Below, piece by piece: positions 11,700 through 25,109 of a DNA stretch of 64,000 nucleotides. The DNA is from Zygnema cylindricum (Eukaryota; Streptophyta; Zygnematophyceae; Zygnematales; Zygnemataceae), in contig JBBHKE010003364.1 in assembly GCA_037447655.1 (NCBI GenBank), forward strand, positions 156,549 to 220,548, read 5' to 3'. Position 1 is the stretch's first letter; every line of letters begins with the position of its first letter. Made by a program: the position numbers and the translations under genes. The notes beneath the pieces are model-generated. The model had not been told where the DNA came from. It worked only from the letters and a program-made list of their open reading frames with translations, and did not search any database.

Positions 11700-12736
11700 G
11701 GGTACGACCCCATGTGGTGAATTACGGGTTTTTTTTTGTCGTTTTCTTTTAAAACTTAGCGCCGTACTGCCTAAGTTGCAATCGTACAAAAAAATTGCAA
11801 ATTTGTAGAGTACAATTTGGGTCATCTTCAAACTTAGGATGTACGAAAATTTGTCGTCTCATGTTTTTTCCACCCACTATCACGTCATCTTCAAACTTAT
11901 CATAAACCACCTCGGCAATGTGTTTTAAATAAAGACGAACCGTTTACACAAATAGGAAAGCATGTTCCCAAGTGTGAAAAGTTTTCAAAAGTTTTTGACG
12001 GCTAAAAAAGATACAGAGATGAATCTTGCAACTTTTCGGCCCCGCAAGGGTGCCGAAGGCGTCTGCGTCGTCCGTATTCTCCGCGCGCCCGTAAGTTTAG
12101 GGTTTATTTTATCTTGCTTTTGTTTTTTTAATATAAAAAAAAACAACCAAAAAACATTATAAATGACCCTAAACATATAAGCCCCTATTTGCATACCCGA
12201 TCCCGCGGGTGTCGAAGGCGTTGAGGGGTGCCGAAGGTCCCACACTTGTATTGAGGGGTGCCGAAGGTCCCACACTTGTATAGAGGCTTGTTCAACCGCA
12301 TGCACCTTGTACGGTTTTTTTTGAAGGGGTCTTGATGGTGCAGTGTCATTTCACGTAAAGGTGAAAAATTTGTGAAGGTGAAAAATTTGCGAAGTCATGG
12401 GGGCCAAACGGGAGAGGTTCGCAACAAGGCATTTTGTACAACCACGGTTGTAAGGCTGTACGTATTTGATGTCACACAATGACATGCGACATGCCAAATC
12501 GTTTCAAAATTACGATGTGTCTTGTGACGCTTCAAAATTTTTTGAAAAACACGGTGCGGCAAGATAGATTTTACACAGTGACAATGGTCACGGGCTTTGT
12601 GGACGTATATAATCGTCACAGCGTTAAGTAGCGATTTTGAGTAAACACATAGAGACACCTAAAATCCGGGTCCACCGAATCCTCACTTAAAAACAAAGTA
12701 AGTTCGCTAAGTTACAAACTACATGGGGTCGTGCCC
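11700..12736 (+). mobile_element. H2-related miniature element, 1037 bp
   Basis: The terminal inverted repeats GGGTACGACCCCATGT and (reversed) GGGCACGACCCCATGT are flanked by TTA on the left and TAA on the right, so the flanks are not a clean direct duplication. The left part is closely similar to 5332-5510 (ACTTAGCGCCGTACTGCC and AATTTGTAGAGTACAATTTG). The interior carries a 33-bp unit repeated twice at 12220-12284. There is no transposase. Confidence 0.7.
12220..12284. repeat. Tandem repeat, 33 bp x 2
   Basis: TTGAGGGGTGCCGAAGGTCC plus CACACTTGTA occurs twice in direct succession within the 11700-12736 element, and a related half unit precedes them at about 12200. Confidence 0.8.
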
Positions 12737-12940
12737 TAAACACATAATAAGTTACATGGCCCGGTCTTGTTTCTAAGTTTTTAAAACCCTATCACTGTAG
12801 TAACCACGTCACTGTTAGCGTCAATAAATAATTAGTGTAAAAAAACTATTAGTGTTGCTAACTCTAAATGGTTTCAAGGCTTTTTGCCAAAAAAAACATT
12901 ACTCTTTTTTATTCATAACTCTAATTTAAGTACATTTTTC

Positions 12941-13983
12941 TAGTGTTGTGCATCGGTAAAAAAATTATCGCGATAACACCAATACCGATAGTTATCGGTT
13001 ATTGAACGGTGAGAGGTCTCGATACATCGGTCCGAGACAAGCAAATTCCATATCGGCGATAACTTAAAAAATATAGTATGTATACAATATAACTTTATAA
13101 CATACTGTATTATATTATTAGTTATATATAGCGTAGCATGCCACGTATAAGAATCTGTTATGTATCTTTTTAACTGAAATTTATCACGGTCAGCACATAA
13201 ACGTTGACAAATTTAAAACAATACTTTACAGTACTAAAACTATAGTACGGAAGCGAAAAAAATAAATTACTTTGTAAATCCGTAAATCCGACTTTTTTGA
13301 AAATTGGGTTTGAAACAAACGATATGAGAAAAAATATATAAAAACGGTCCAAAAAACGGTCAAAAAAAACGTTGTTAAACAACGGTATGAAAAAAAAAGT
13401 CAAAAGAGCAGTCTAAAAAAACAGTGAAAAAAACGAACCGAAAAACCGGTCGAGAAAGAATGATCTCAAAAAACGGTAAAAAAAAAACACAATAAAAAGG
13501 CCAGAAAAAAACGATATAAAAAAAACAGCATAAAACGGCCAAAAGCGGCCTAAAAAACATACCAAATATGCCCTATTGAAAATGGTCTGAAAACAGACAA
13601 GAAAACCTTTTGAAAAACCGTGTGAAAACAGTCTAAAAATGATATAAAAACGATGTAAAATAGAGTCTAAATAACAGTCTAAAAAAGGGCTGGATTTTTC
13701 AGACCGTCCGAGGAATAACAGGTACAGCTGAGTGTACAGGCCGTACATTTATCAATACGGTCCGTACAGTTAACGTCGATAGTTATCGACATTGGTGTTA
13801 TCGCCGATAAACAACGGATGTTATCGGTTATTACCGGTTGTCAGTATTATCGGGTGTATTATTATCGGTTGTTTATCAACGATAACACTGATGACGATAT
13901 ATCGTACTAATATATCGATTATCGGCAACCCGGAAAAAGGCCCATATTAGTTATCGGCAAATCCTTACCGATACACAACACTA
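12941..13983. mobile_element. hAT-like non-autonomous element, 1043 bp, with perfect 8-bp target duplication
   Basis: The ends are TAGTGTTGTGCATCGGTAA and, reversed, TAGTGTTGTGTATCGGTAAG, matching the (T/C)AGNG start of hAT elements. CATTTTTC is duplicated exactly at 12933-12940 and 13984-13991. The interior is A-rich and full of GATAA/TTATC words with no transposase frame. The same family is present at 37419-37861 in a shorter form. Confidence 0.92.
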
Positions 13984-13991
13984 CATTTTTC

Positions 13992-15011
13992 CCATAGTGT
14001 AGGCAGTATACCCTGTGTTCGCATATTCGACGTTTAAACATGTGAGAACTGGATCGAGTTATTTTACTCTGCCTTTCTCTGCGGGAATCAAATCTTTTTG
14101 TATCGACGCATTCATTTTCGCGTGTCGACGCCTTTAGCTGACGCACTTTCTGTACGATACTACAAGTTAACGAGCAGTTTTAGTACAGAGTGACGTATTT
14201 CGTACACTACACTATTTAAAAATTGTCCAAATAAGAATTATTAACGCCAATTCGATAGTACCTATATTAACTTTAAATAAAATTTAGAGTGATTAATTCT
14301 ATTTTGGGTTCGGGCTCAAAATTTGGGGGCACCGTATTAGCGTCGTTAACGCCAATAGTGATTCGCGGTGTACACTAAGGGTGGCGTTCCATCGGACGAA
14401 AAGTGAGGTTGTTTACAAAAATTGAGACCTCTCCGTAATACACCGTACTTCCTATTTTGTTTTTATACGTGAACAACATTACAGAAAATCTTGACAATAT
14501 TCTCAAAAGGCATGGGAGTAAACAGTGACCGTTGGATATTCTTTCGCGAAGCATTCGCTTCGAAAGCTTATGTAAATGGTGATGTAACTCGAGGAGGATA
14601 CATCACCAATTACAAAAAAATGAGCCGCGACACGTTGGATAAGGTAGATACGTGTCAAGATGTCAGCCAACGGAAATCAACAAATTTCGCACATTATATA
14701 TGCATTCTAAAATCCAACGTGATCGCAAAAGTAATCTCGTAACGAACTTTGGTCACGCTATTTTTGTTACCTCCCATTCTCCAAACTATTTGTGCCTGCG
14801 CTCATCCGTCACACTATTTATGGCAACGCTTTGCCGTGACGTTATTCCTTTCAACCTTTCAGCTCCGATGGTTCTATGTTGAACCTAATTTCCATTCCGA
14901 AAAGAGAAACCCTAAAAGATGAGCCGCTGTCAAAGGCAAGGCGTACAAAACTTTTGTCGTACGATCACGTGGTACGCAAGTACATGGCTAGCAAATAATG
15001 GTTTTGAGTTA
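13992..15011. other. Unassigned sequence with MITE fragments
   Basis: A TAA-flanked end (GGGTGGCGTTCCATCGGACG at 14379) matches the H1 terminus, but no partner end is found. A preceding stretch near 14240-14372 has inverted ends around TTAACGCCAAT. The open frames at 14491-14882 have no recognisable domain. Confidence 0.45.
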
Positions 15012-15800
15012 GGGTACGTCCCCATGTAATAAAGTATCGCCTTTATTCTGTCGTTTTCTTCCAAAACGCAGTTTCTGTGCGATAAAAACTTTAGCCGTAC
15101 AATAAAATCAATTCTTTAAAAGTACAGCAAACGTCAAGTCGATGCTTCTAATGTACTTTATGTTTGTCGTCATGCAAACGAATTTCGGCGTTTTATCTTT
15201 TTTTCGACCCCCAGCCAAGTGAATCAAGCCCGTCAAAAAACTTCATCAAAAATCACCTCGCGACTAGATTTCAGGGAAAGTACCGCCCAAACAATGAATG
15301 AAAAACGGTCCAAGCACGCGCCACACGAGTGGGAAAATTTTATGATGAGGGAGAACACTCGCTATTTTTCTCCCTGCCCATCACGTGCATGTACGGAAAA
15401 AAATCTGCAAGGGTCTCCGACCTCCATTTTCATCCATGGGTCCTTTGCTGAATTTTGCGTTGTCGTCGCCTCTCCCCTCTCCCTCTAACACTATTGCTGT
15501 TATCTCTCACTTTTTAGAATGAGGCACCACAATGTTGGTATCAAATGAAAAATATTTAAAAAATAATTCTTTTGACTGCCTTTATGTATATTTTTATGGC
15601 AAGTCGAGTGAGAAAAGTCGGAAAAACAAAATCGGATAGCCATGGCAAAAAGTTCTTGAATTTTGTGACGTCGACATTGTCAGAAGTGAGCATGGCGTCA
15701 CAATGTCACAAAACCCTAAACATCTACAATGTCACAAAATTGCAAAAAACCAAACGTCTACAACTGTCTCTGTTTTTTATGTCTTGGGAATACTATGGTT
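15012..15800 (+). mobile_element. Composite H2-family copy
   Basis: The left end GGGTACGTCCCCATGT is preceded by TTA. The first 340 bp are the inverted counterpart of 11200-11546, and the part from about 15540 to 15770 matches, in reverse, 22080-22330 (for example GACTGCCTTTATGTATATTT against the reverse of 22290-22320). The right terminus is not clear. Confidence 0.6.
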
Positions 15801-16044
15801 TATGAAGGCAAAGTTTTTTTTATGTGAAAGAGAATCAGTCACTAGATTTGTGTACAGAAAGTGTTATGAAGGGTCTTTAGATGAGGGTAAAATCATAGCT
15901 CATTGTCCAGTGCTGTATACCCGTATTATATCCAAAAGAACTGTTTAACACATGCATAGTATGCGGTAACCCCATATAGCCTTTTCTTATGGGTAAAACC
16001 GAAATGGTATCAATCTGTTGACTGAAACGGTGCCACCATTGCAG

Positions 16045-17863
16045 GTAACGGCATGTATGCAGATCCCCATTTCATATGCGGATGCCATTATTGGGGTCGG
16101 GGGCTCCAATATTGTTTATTTAAGGCGTACGAGTGGAGCCACGGTTTTTGTTCAAGAGACTCGGAGTGCTACAGGAGAATTAGAAATGTCGGTCGAGATT
16201 CGGGGGACAACTCAACAAGTGCAAACTGCGGAGCAATTGTTGCAGGTAAAGACTCTAAACCCTAAAATCTCTAAAACGACTAGAACGAGAGAAGGAAAAA
16301 AACGAGATGAACGAGAATGGGACAAAGTTTGTCGATACTTTGATTGGGACAAAACAGTCACTGGTCGCAGTATATATGAACTTCCAATCAGTATCGGACA
16401 TTTTTTGAAGTTAAAAATGTCGTTCAAGGTTCGAGGCACAACGCAATAAGTGCAAACAGCAGAGCAGTTTTTGCAGGTCAAGAGCGAGAAATACGAGTTG
16501 TGTGTGTGTTTTATTTCTATTATTGTTTCAGAGGTAGTGTCGGACCCTTATTGACAACAGTCACATTCTGTATTTGAAAGACCTGAATAGTAAAGCATTC
16601 TCAAGTGAGTATCATGTCCTTTTTATTCTTCACTTTTTTTTAGAACAGGTTGTTTCAGCATTACGTTTTACATAATATCTCAAAACTCTCAAATTATTAT
16701 ATAGTAACCCAAAGAGGTCAAGAGGAGGGAGTATGCGAACCTTCTCTTTTGCAGCTTTTCCTTCTCTTCCATCTCTCCGTTTCCGTCTCCCTTTTTGTTA
16801 TCAAGTGAGTAGGATTGGTTATGGCTCAACATTTGTTATTTTGGCATAATTTTTGCCTAGCAGTTGTGAAAGTTATCTTATCATAACTGGTCTTTATAGT
16901 GTATTACTATGAATTGTTTGTCGTAAATTAGTGTGTAGGGCCGCCAATGAATGTAGACGTGATAAGAATCATCCGGATTTTTAGGGTATAGATATTGTTA
17001 GTGGACAATTCTGGTCCAAACACTTAGATTTTGTCAGTAGGGTGTCTAGTAACCATGTACATACGTTTTTTGATGTTTTCTAGATCTTTTAGATGTTTTT
17101 TAGATCTTTTAGATGTTTTCGAGATCTTTTAAGTATTTAGTTCAATTAGGTTTGATCAATTCAACACAGAATGTACATTTTACACAAGAATTAAGGAAAT
17201 GAGAGCACTGAGTGCAGTTTAAGGTGTTTTATGCTCTATTGTCTCTAATTTGCTTGTAGTACATGTTTGTTTGGTTGAAATACCTCTTTCGTTTGAAGTT
17301 ACATATCTTACACTATAGATCTAGTCTTCTAGGCATATTTCTTTGGGTTTGCTTCCGCTAAATGTCTGATAATGGCTCAGCTCCTATTGCTAGTGCTCCT
17401 ATTAGCCATAGTGCTCCACCTGCTCCTGCTGGTGCAAGTGTGACTCCTAGTGAGAGTGGATCACAGCCGAGTCTTAATGCCTTTGACCTTCAACACCATT
17501 TATCCTTTTTGTTATCTCTCTTTACCCCCTTTCTCTCTTTTTCCCCTCTCTTTTTCTCAACCCTCTCTCTTTTTCCCCTCTTTTGTTCTCTCCTCTCTCT
17601 TTTCACCCTCTTTACAAAGCGGTTATCAGGCCGGAGCTCCAACAGCTGGAGGGGCCGTCCAATCAGCCTTGGGGGCATATTCAATGGATCCTTACGGAAG
17701 TTACGGAACAAATTACGGAACGAGTGCGACACAATATGCCTCAGGGACACCGGCCCAACCAACGTCACCGGCTTTCGACCAATCAGAAGCTTACTACCAG
17801 AGGACTTCTCACCACAGTACGTATCTGGAAACCACATATGCTAGTGGGGCGTATGGGTATTAG
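16045..17863 (+). CDS. 3' exons of a KH-domain RNA-binding protein (FLK/PEPPER type)
   Basis: An exon of 201 bp (16045-16245, both ends phase 0, TTGCAG| and CAG|GTAAAG) encodes a complete KH core. It begins [20 protein letters not shown], has the GXXG loop GVGG and ends [10 protein letters not shown], which is the last KH domain of plant proteins such as FLK and PEPPER (nuclear RNA-binding regulators of flowering and development). The final exon, 17620-17863, is read from an ACAAAG| acceptor and gives a Gly/Tyr/Ser/Ala-rich tail ([23 protein letters not shown]) ending ASGAYGY-stop, as in that family. A Pro/Ala/Ser-rich exon probably lies at about 17380-17455, but its boundaries do not join in frame by eye. 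The exons for the first two KH domains were not found upstream, so the gene is partial, has very long introns, or is a truncated copy. Confidence 0.75.
16415..16482 (+). pseudogene. Degenerate duplicate of the KH exon 3' end
   Basis: This 68-bp stretch repeats 16183-16251, the last 63 bp of the KH exon plus the splice donor, 231 bp downstream. The copy reads [10 protein letters not shown] then an in-frame stop, then VQTAEQFLQ, and its donor is GTCAAG instead of GTAAAG. It lies in the intron and cannot be a functional exon in this frame. Confidence 0.85.
16483..17361 (+). other. Intron of the KH-domain gene
   Basis: AT-rich intron sequence. ATCTTTTAGATGTTTT recurs three times at about 17080-17130. 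No additional exon that stays in frame with the KH exon was found. Confidence 0.5.
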
Positions 17864-18110
17864 CGAGGATGGTAAGTTATTTGGATGGGATGTGTGGGGA
17901 AGATGGGAGAAGAGAAGAAGGGAGAAGACTGAAGGGAGTAGGGAAGAAGGGAGAAGGGAGAAGACGGACCGGAGAAGGGAAGAAGGGAGCTTGAGGCGAA
18001 AGGGAGAAGGATGGAGAAGGGAAGGAGGAGGGAAGGAAGGTAGTGGAAGTGGGCTTGTAGGTGGTTTTTGATGGTATAGATAAGGTTAGTCGAGGAAAAT
18101 AGTTGTTTGT
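17864..18110 (+). other. 3' UTR with an intron donor, then purine-rich tract
   Basis: Eight bases after the KH-gene stop codon is a strong splice donor (GATG|GTAAGT at 17872), so the 3' UTR may be spliced. The following 17890-18050 is almost pure purine (GGGAGAAG and GGGAAGAA words). The 162-codon frame across it is compositional only. Confidence 0.55.
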
Positions 18111-20770
18111 TTGGACCATTAATGAGCTTTTGGGGAATCTTTTGCAGTTCTAAAGTATGTTTTCAACAGATATTCGAGTTTGGGAGAGTTGTGCTTGGAA
18201 TTTTTATCTAGGAAGTCTTGTTTTTATTTATTTTTTGTTTGTTTTTTAATTGCTGGATCGGGTTGCAATACCGATCTTTGTCGAATTTGTGCTCTGTTTG
18301 TTTGTTTTTTACTTCATTCCTTCATTTTTTCTGTGTCTGGTTGGTGATTATCGGGTTGTGCAGTTATCTGTTTCTATGTTTGTCCGCTTATCTTTATACA
18401 GTTGTACAGTTATATGTTTGCCCATCCCTTCGTTAGCCAATGTTTTGTTGGCTTTAGGCCTTTAAATATGAAAAAGAGTTAATAACACTATGTGTAGTGT
18501 GGAGTGTCAAGTAAATTCTTATAGCAAAAAAATACATATTTGATATATTGAATATCAAATAATCAGAGAGTTTGATATATCGTTTCAAGACAACCCAAAA
18601 ATTATCCTGATATATTTGGTAGGATGTGGGTAGCTGTACGATCACAATAAAGGAAAACAGTACAAAGTAGAGGGGAATTTGCATACAAAGGTACTAAGAT
18701 AGTTATTGACCAGATAAATTATAGCAGTTTATACTAATTTTACGGGGAAACATCAAATTTTTATCGCGATATCAGTCTTCTCGATATGTTGGACCAGTCT
18801 ATCGATTATCAGTAAGCTAAAAGAACGCACAGGCTGAATGTTGAGAAGAGACTTTGACAAAAGCTAATCACTTGTTTTTTTAGTCGAGTAATTTCCTTAC
18901 ACTAATAGCAATTCACGATGTAGTCTTCTAAAGGGGGTTTACTTTAAATGGAAGTATTTTGGGCCCTTGACCAAAAAATAACTTTCACTTGCATCAATAT
19001 AACAAAAAAAATTCGTTAAGTAGTTTGACAATTACCATATTTGCATATATTGACCAAACCGTAATTGTGTGGGAGAATACTGCCATCGCTAACTTACGAT
19101 TATATGGGGAAAATTAATTGGTTGGAAGGACTAAAAAGAGGGAAAAAGAGCTAGAAAGGAAGAGGGAAAGGGAGATGGAAAGAAAGAGGGAAAAGGAGAG
19201 CGAAGGGAAGAGAGAGAGAGAAAGAGGGAGAGGGAGAAAGAGGAAAGACAAAGACGTAAGGAAGACAGGACATTGTGGAAACAATATGTAGCATAATTGA
19301 TGCTATAGAAGCTATGTTTTCATGTTGACTTTTACGGATTTCCAATCCCCTTGAAGAAAGCTTCAAGATAGGGCCATGGTCTGAGGAGCCCCACTAGTTC
19401 CCCTAAGAAGAGTCAAAGAAAGACAAAAAAGTTAAACGTAAAGAGGCAACGCCGAACACCTAACAATGTCAAAATAAATTGAAGTAATTGAAAAAAGAAT
19501 GTAAAGATTGTCTTGAACAGAATTTTGTATGGCAAGGACATCATCATATTACATAGGATAGAGTACAGACGATTAAATGTGTGAGGTCAACCACGACCAC
19601 GGATTATTTAATTATTTTAAATGTGGAATAGACCCACCGATTTTTTAAGGCACATTTTTTAAGGCCTTGTCATGTACACCGCGAATCGTTATTAGTGTCA
19701 AAGTTTAAATAGTGTTGAAGAAAATTTACCGTAATTGATGCTAATTAAGAATTTGATTTTTTTTTTTAAAGGTGTATTCTTATTTCGGCGTTTATGCTAA
19801 TTTGAGAACAACAAAAATGGAATATTCGTTGTACGATTATATACATTATTATATGTATCCGTACACAATATTAAAAATCGTACGCCGTCGTGAAATTTAA
19901 ATATGCGTACATGTAAGACTAATTTACGTGTCAGAATAATCCCGTTTTTTTAGCGCACGATCCTATGCGTACGCGTCTGATTTAACTCATTTTTTGTAAA
20001 ATTTTCACTTGAAAAGGTACATTTATGTACGGTTTGACATCGACTGTACACCACATTATTTAGATGTTATTGTAATTCGTTCTTTACTCTATTTTGTACG
20101 GTACCTTAATTAATGTCTAGGAAAAGGTAAAATCATGTATCTTATTTGAGGAAAAAAATCAAAATTATAAGAACCCAAATTAGGGTGTGTGCCCATGTAA
20201 CCGAAATTTTGAAACGTTACTTTGAAATTTAGCGTAGATTTTACGGTGTACTTTTCAAAGTGTTCCTATGTCATTCATTACTTGCGCTTTCATTACTTCA
20301 AATTTGTGACAGTCGTAGACGTCTACAAAATGTGCGACAGACTACGAAACGAAATGTAGACTACTGCAAAACTTCCTAAAATAAGTGATGTCTACAAAAA
20401 TGGCGACGGTTGTAGACGTCGAGGTTTTTTTGACATCGTAGATGTTTATGGTTTTGACGTTGCGAAAGTCACGCCACGATGTGACGTCATTAATACGTAA
20501 ACATTCCGCCATGGCTTCCGAATTTTTTGCTTTACCCTTTTTCTAAAAGGGGAAAGCATTGTAGTCGCCTTCGTCTTTGGTGTCAACGAGAATTGATCGT
20601 TGATTTTTTTGTTTGATATCTTGAGCCGTTGAATGTTTTGAGTTTTGTTTATCGTCTTTCGTGACAGCGGTTGTTGACCGTCGTATTTTTTTGGTGTAAG
20701 ATCGTGAGCCGTTGAATGATTGTAGAATTTTGTTGTAATGAAAGTAGACACGTGGAATAATGTTATTTGT
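18111..20770. other. Unassigned intergenic DNA with MITE relics
   Basis: A decayed hAT-like segment occurs near 18755-18815 (TTTTATCGCGATATC, TCGATTATCAG). One-sided ends of the TACACCG...CTATTAGTGT class lie at 18886-18925 and 19674-19705. A purine-rich GGGAAAGAGAGA tract occupies 19130-19250. An H2-like end (GGGTGTGTGCCCATGT) is at 20184. I see no gene. Confidence 0.45.
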
Positions 20771-20785
20771 TGTATTTCGCGAGGT

Positions 20786-20980
20786 TGTATTCTGCCGACA
20801 TAATAGTACCGCTAAAATAATGACGTAGTGTTCGTTGACACCGCGGTCATCCTGCCGACATTATAATACCGGTGAAATAATGACGTGATCGTTCACTTTC
20901 ACCCCGGTCTTCCTGCCGACATAATAGTACCGCTAAAATATTATTTTACTTCGCGTCAATTCTACCGACATGATAGTACA
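20786..20980. repeat. Tandem repeat, unit about 60-70 bp, four degenerate copies
   Basis: The core CTGCCGACATAATAGTACCG then CTAAAATAATGACGT recurs near 20790, 20853, 20911 and (as CTACCGACATGATAGTAC) 20960. Spacers between cores vary. Confidence 0.8.
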
Positions 20981-21222
20981 TAAATGATCTAGATAGATCA
21001 CGCGTGCAGTTCCGAAGTTCGTCATTTGAACTACGTCAGTCTACGCCGTTCATTTCCAATCAGAATTGCAGTTCTGCTATTTAACCAATTGGATACAAGA
21101 TGTCCAGAGGTCAGTCATTTTTATTTGCACTTACCTGCAAAACACTCGGAAATCGTACTTTCCATTCTTTACATGGTTTACTAATAGGTTTTCCGCACGC
21201 CAAAAATCGGCGGGACTAACGG

Positions 21223-21232
21223 NNNNNNNNNN
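21223..21232. other. Assembly gap (10 N)
   Basis: Ten N, flanked on the right by a C-rich stretch (CCCCCCTCCCCC). The flanking homopolymer may be why the assembly broke here. Confidence 0.98.
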
Positions 21233-21332
21233 CCTCGCCCCCCCCTCCCCCACTCCCCCTTCTAGTTTTTTATTGTTAGTAACGTATAAAGCCATTCCCA
21301 CCAAAACAACATAGACATCAAAAAGCCCTAAT

Positions 21333-21395
21333 TTAACCCTAATTTAACCCTCAAAACCCTAATTTTTTTGAAAACCCTTAGAAACCCTAGAATTG
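21333..21395. repeat. CCCTAA-rich stretch
   Basis: AACCCTAATTT recurs two to three times, followed by further AAACCCTA words. It is similar in kind to 11128-11176 and may be a degenerate telomere-box cluster. Confidence 0.5.
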
Positions 21396-21429
21396 CCAAA
21401 AAAACTGAAAACTGTTGAAACCACCTCTA

Positions 21430-21830
21430 TAAACTAATGTTGCATATTGGTAGCTGTCTGCCAATAATCGATATGCCCCTTTTTTGGGCCTATCGATAAT
21501 CGATGAATTGGCACGATATATTGGTACTGATGTTATTGCGGTGAAAATTTGATAATTATCAGCTTTTTATCGCAATAACATCGGTTCGATAATTATCAAT
21601 GGTAATTTTGTACTCTAGCATGGAATGAGTTTTGAAAAATAAATAAAAGCGCCACCTCCTCCCCCTCCCCCCATTGCGACATCTTCGTACTCATTTCGTA
21701 CATTATTTATGTACCTTAAAGTTCTTATTATTTGTATGGATGCGTCGGTATCCCTCACTATTCGATAACCAATAACTATCGGTATCAGTTTTATCGCGAT
21801 TAGTTCTTACTGGAAACAAAAAACTACTAA
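21430..21830. mobile_element. Degenerate hAT-like relics
   Basis: Short inverted stretches of GATAATTATC, ATCGATAATCGATG and AACTATCGGTATCAG resemble the interior and termini of the 12941-13983 element. No intact ends or duplications remain. Confidence 0.4.
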
Positions 21831-21932
21831 AAATCCTAAAAACCATAAAAAACATTGAAGTGGCTATAATCCATATTGCATACAGGACACACATACAACA
21901 AATAGTTTAACAACATTATTTTCATTTTTTAA

Positions 21933-22857
21933 GGGCGTGTTCCCATGTAATCGTACATTAGTCTTATTACTTATTCTTTAGTGAAGATTATCCGTAATAC
22001 TTTTCAGAGTGATCCAATGTTTGAAAATGAAATCGTTACTTTAAAATGTGACGGTTGTAGACGTGGGTATAATTTGTGACGGTTGTCGACGACAACAAAA
22101 CTTGCGTCAATTTTTGACGTTTACAAAATAACGACAATTGTCGATGCTTAGTTTTTTGCGACATTGTGGATGCCTTGGGTTTTGTGAAATTGCGACGTCA
22201 TGCTCACTTGTGACAACGACGAGGTCACTAGTTCAAGAACTATCAGCCATGACATACCGATTTCGTTTTTTCAACTTTTCTCACTCTACTTGACATCAAA
22301 ATATGCCCAAAGGTAGTCAAAAGAACCATTTTCTATAACTCTTTCATTGCATACCAGCATTGTCGTGTTTCGTTGCAAAAAGGAAGAGATTATATTGATA
22401 GTGTGAGAGGGATAAAGAGAGAGGCGCCTTCAAGATTTTTTTTTTTACAATATGACTTCCGTTGCTCGAAACACCTTGACAACCCCTACATAGAAAAAAG
22501 ACCGTATAGGTTGGGTACGGACAATGTTTTTTTTCTTGTGTACTCCACGTTTTGTAAAAATGTTTACAAGTTTTACAATAATGCAAAAGCATAAGCCTAT
22601 TCATGGTTCAACCACGACTTTAAATAAAATGGACTCGCGAGTCATTTTCAGATAAAGTTTGAAGATGAGCCGGAATGACGTGGCATTGGGTCGTAAAGAG
22701 CAAGATGACAAGCTGTTGTACATATTAAGTTTAAAGATGATGCAAATTGTACTTTGTTTTTCATTTTTTTTTTGTAAGGCTGCAAATTTTTTCGCCTCAA
22801 GCTCTATTTTGGAAGAAAAAGACAAGAAAAAACCCTTAATTTAACACATGGGAATGC
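21933..22857 (+). mobile_element. H2-related miniature element, about 0.9 kb
   Basis: The left end GGGCGTGTTCCCATGT is preceded by TAA, and the right end is the diverged ACATGGGAATGC near 22847-22857. The interior shares 22080-22330 with 15540-15770 in inverse orientation, and the right part resembles the 5340-5510 region reversed. No coding capacity is recognised. Confidence 0.55.
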
Positions 22858-23383
22858 TAAACGGTAAAAATGTTCTTTTACCAATTAGCGCTCTTCAAAA
22901 CTAGTGAAAAATGGGTAACCACCAAATTGTCAAGTATTGTACGAAGATCAAACTGCGATAATGCCAAAATGGCTACCTACCAATCGACGAGTTTGTCGGG
23001 CATCAAACTGCGGAAACGGGTACTTTACCAATAGTCAAGTATTGAACGGACAACGAACCGTGTAAATTCGAACGAAAATCAATTCTGCACACGAATTCTA
23101 TGCTTTTGGCTTTTTAGGTCTTTTGTGGTTTCTCAGAGATTTAGGGGTTTTTATTTTTGATACTCAAAATTTTGGCGTTTCTATGGTTTTTTGAAGGGAT
23201 GGTTTTATGGGGTACCGAAACTAGAAATTATATGCAAATTCATGCAGTTTGTGAAGCTTATTAAAATATTAGGGTTAAATACTAGATCGCCATATCGAAG
23301 TTACGTCACCGAACCGCCAAATGGATGAGGGATCGATTGAGGCTGAAAATGGAAAAGTGACGATTCCAACTCGCTACGCAACG

Positions 23384-25109
<1,726 letters not shown>

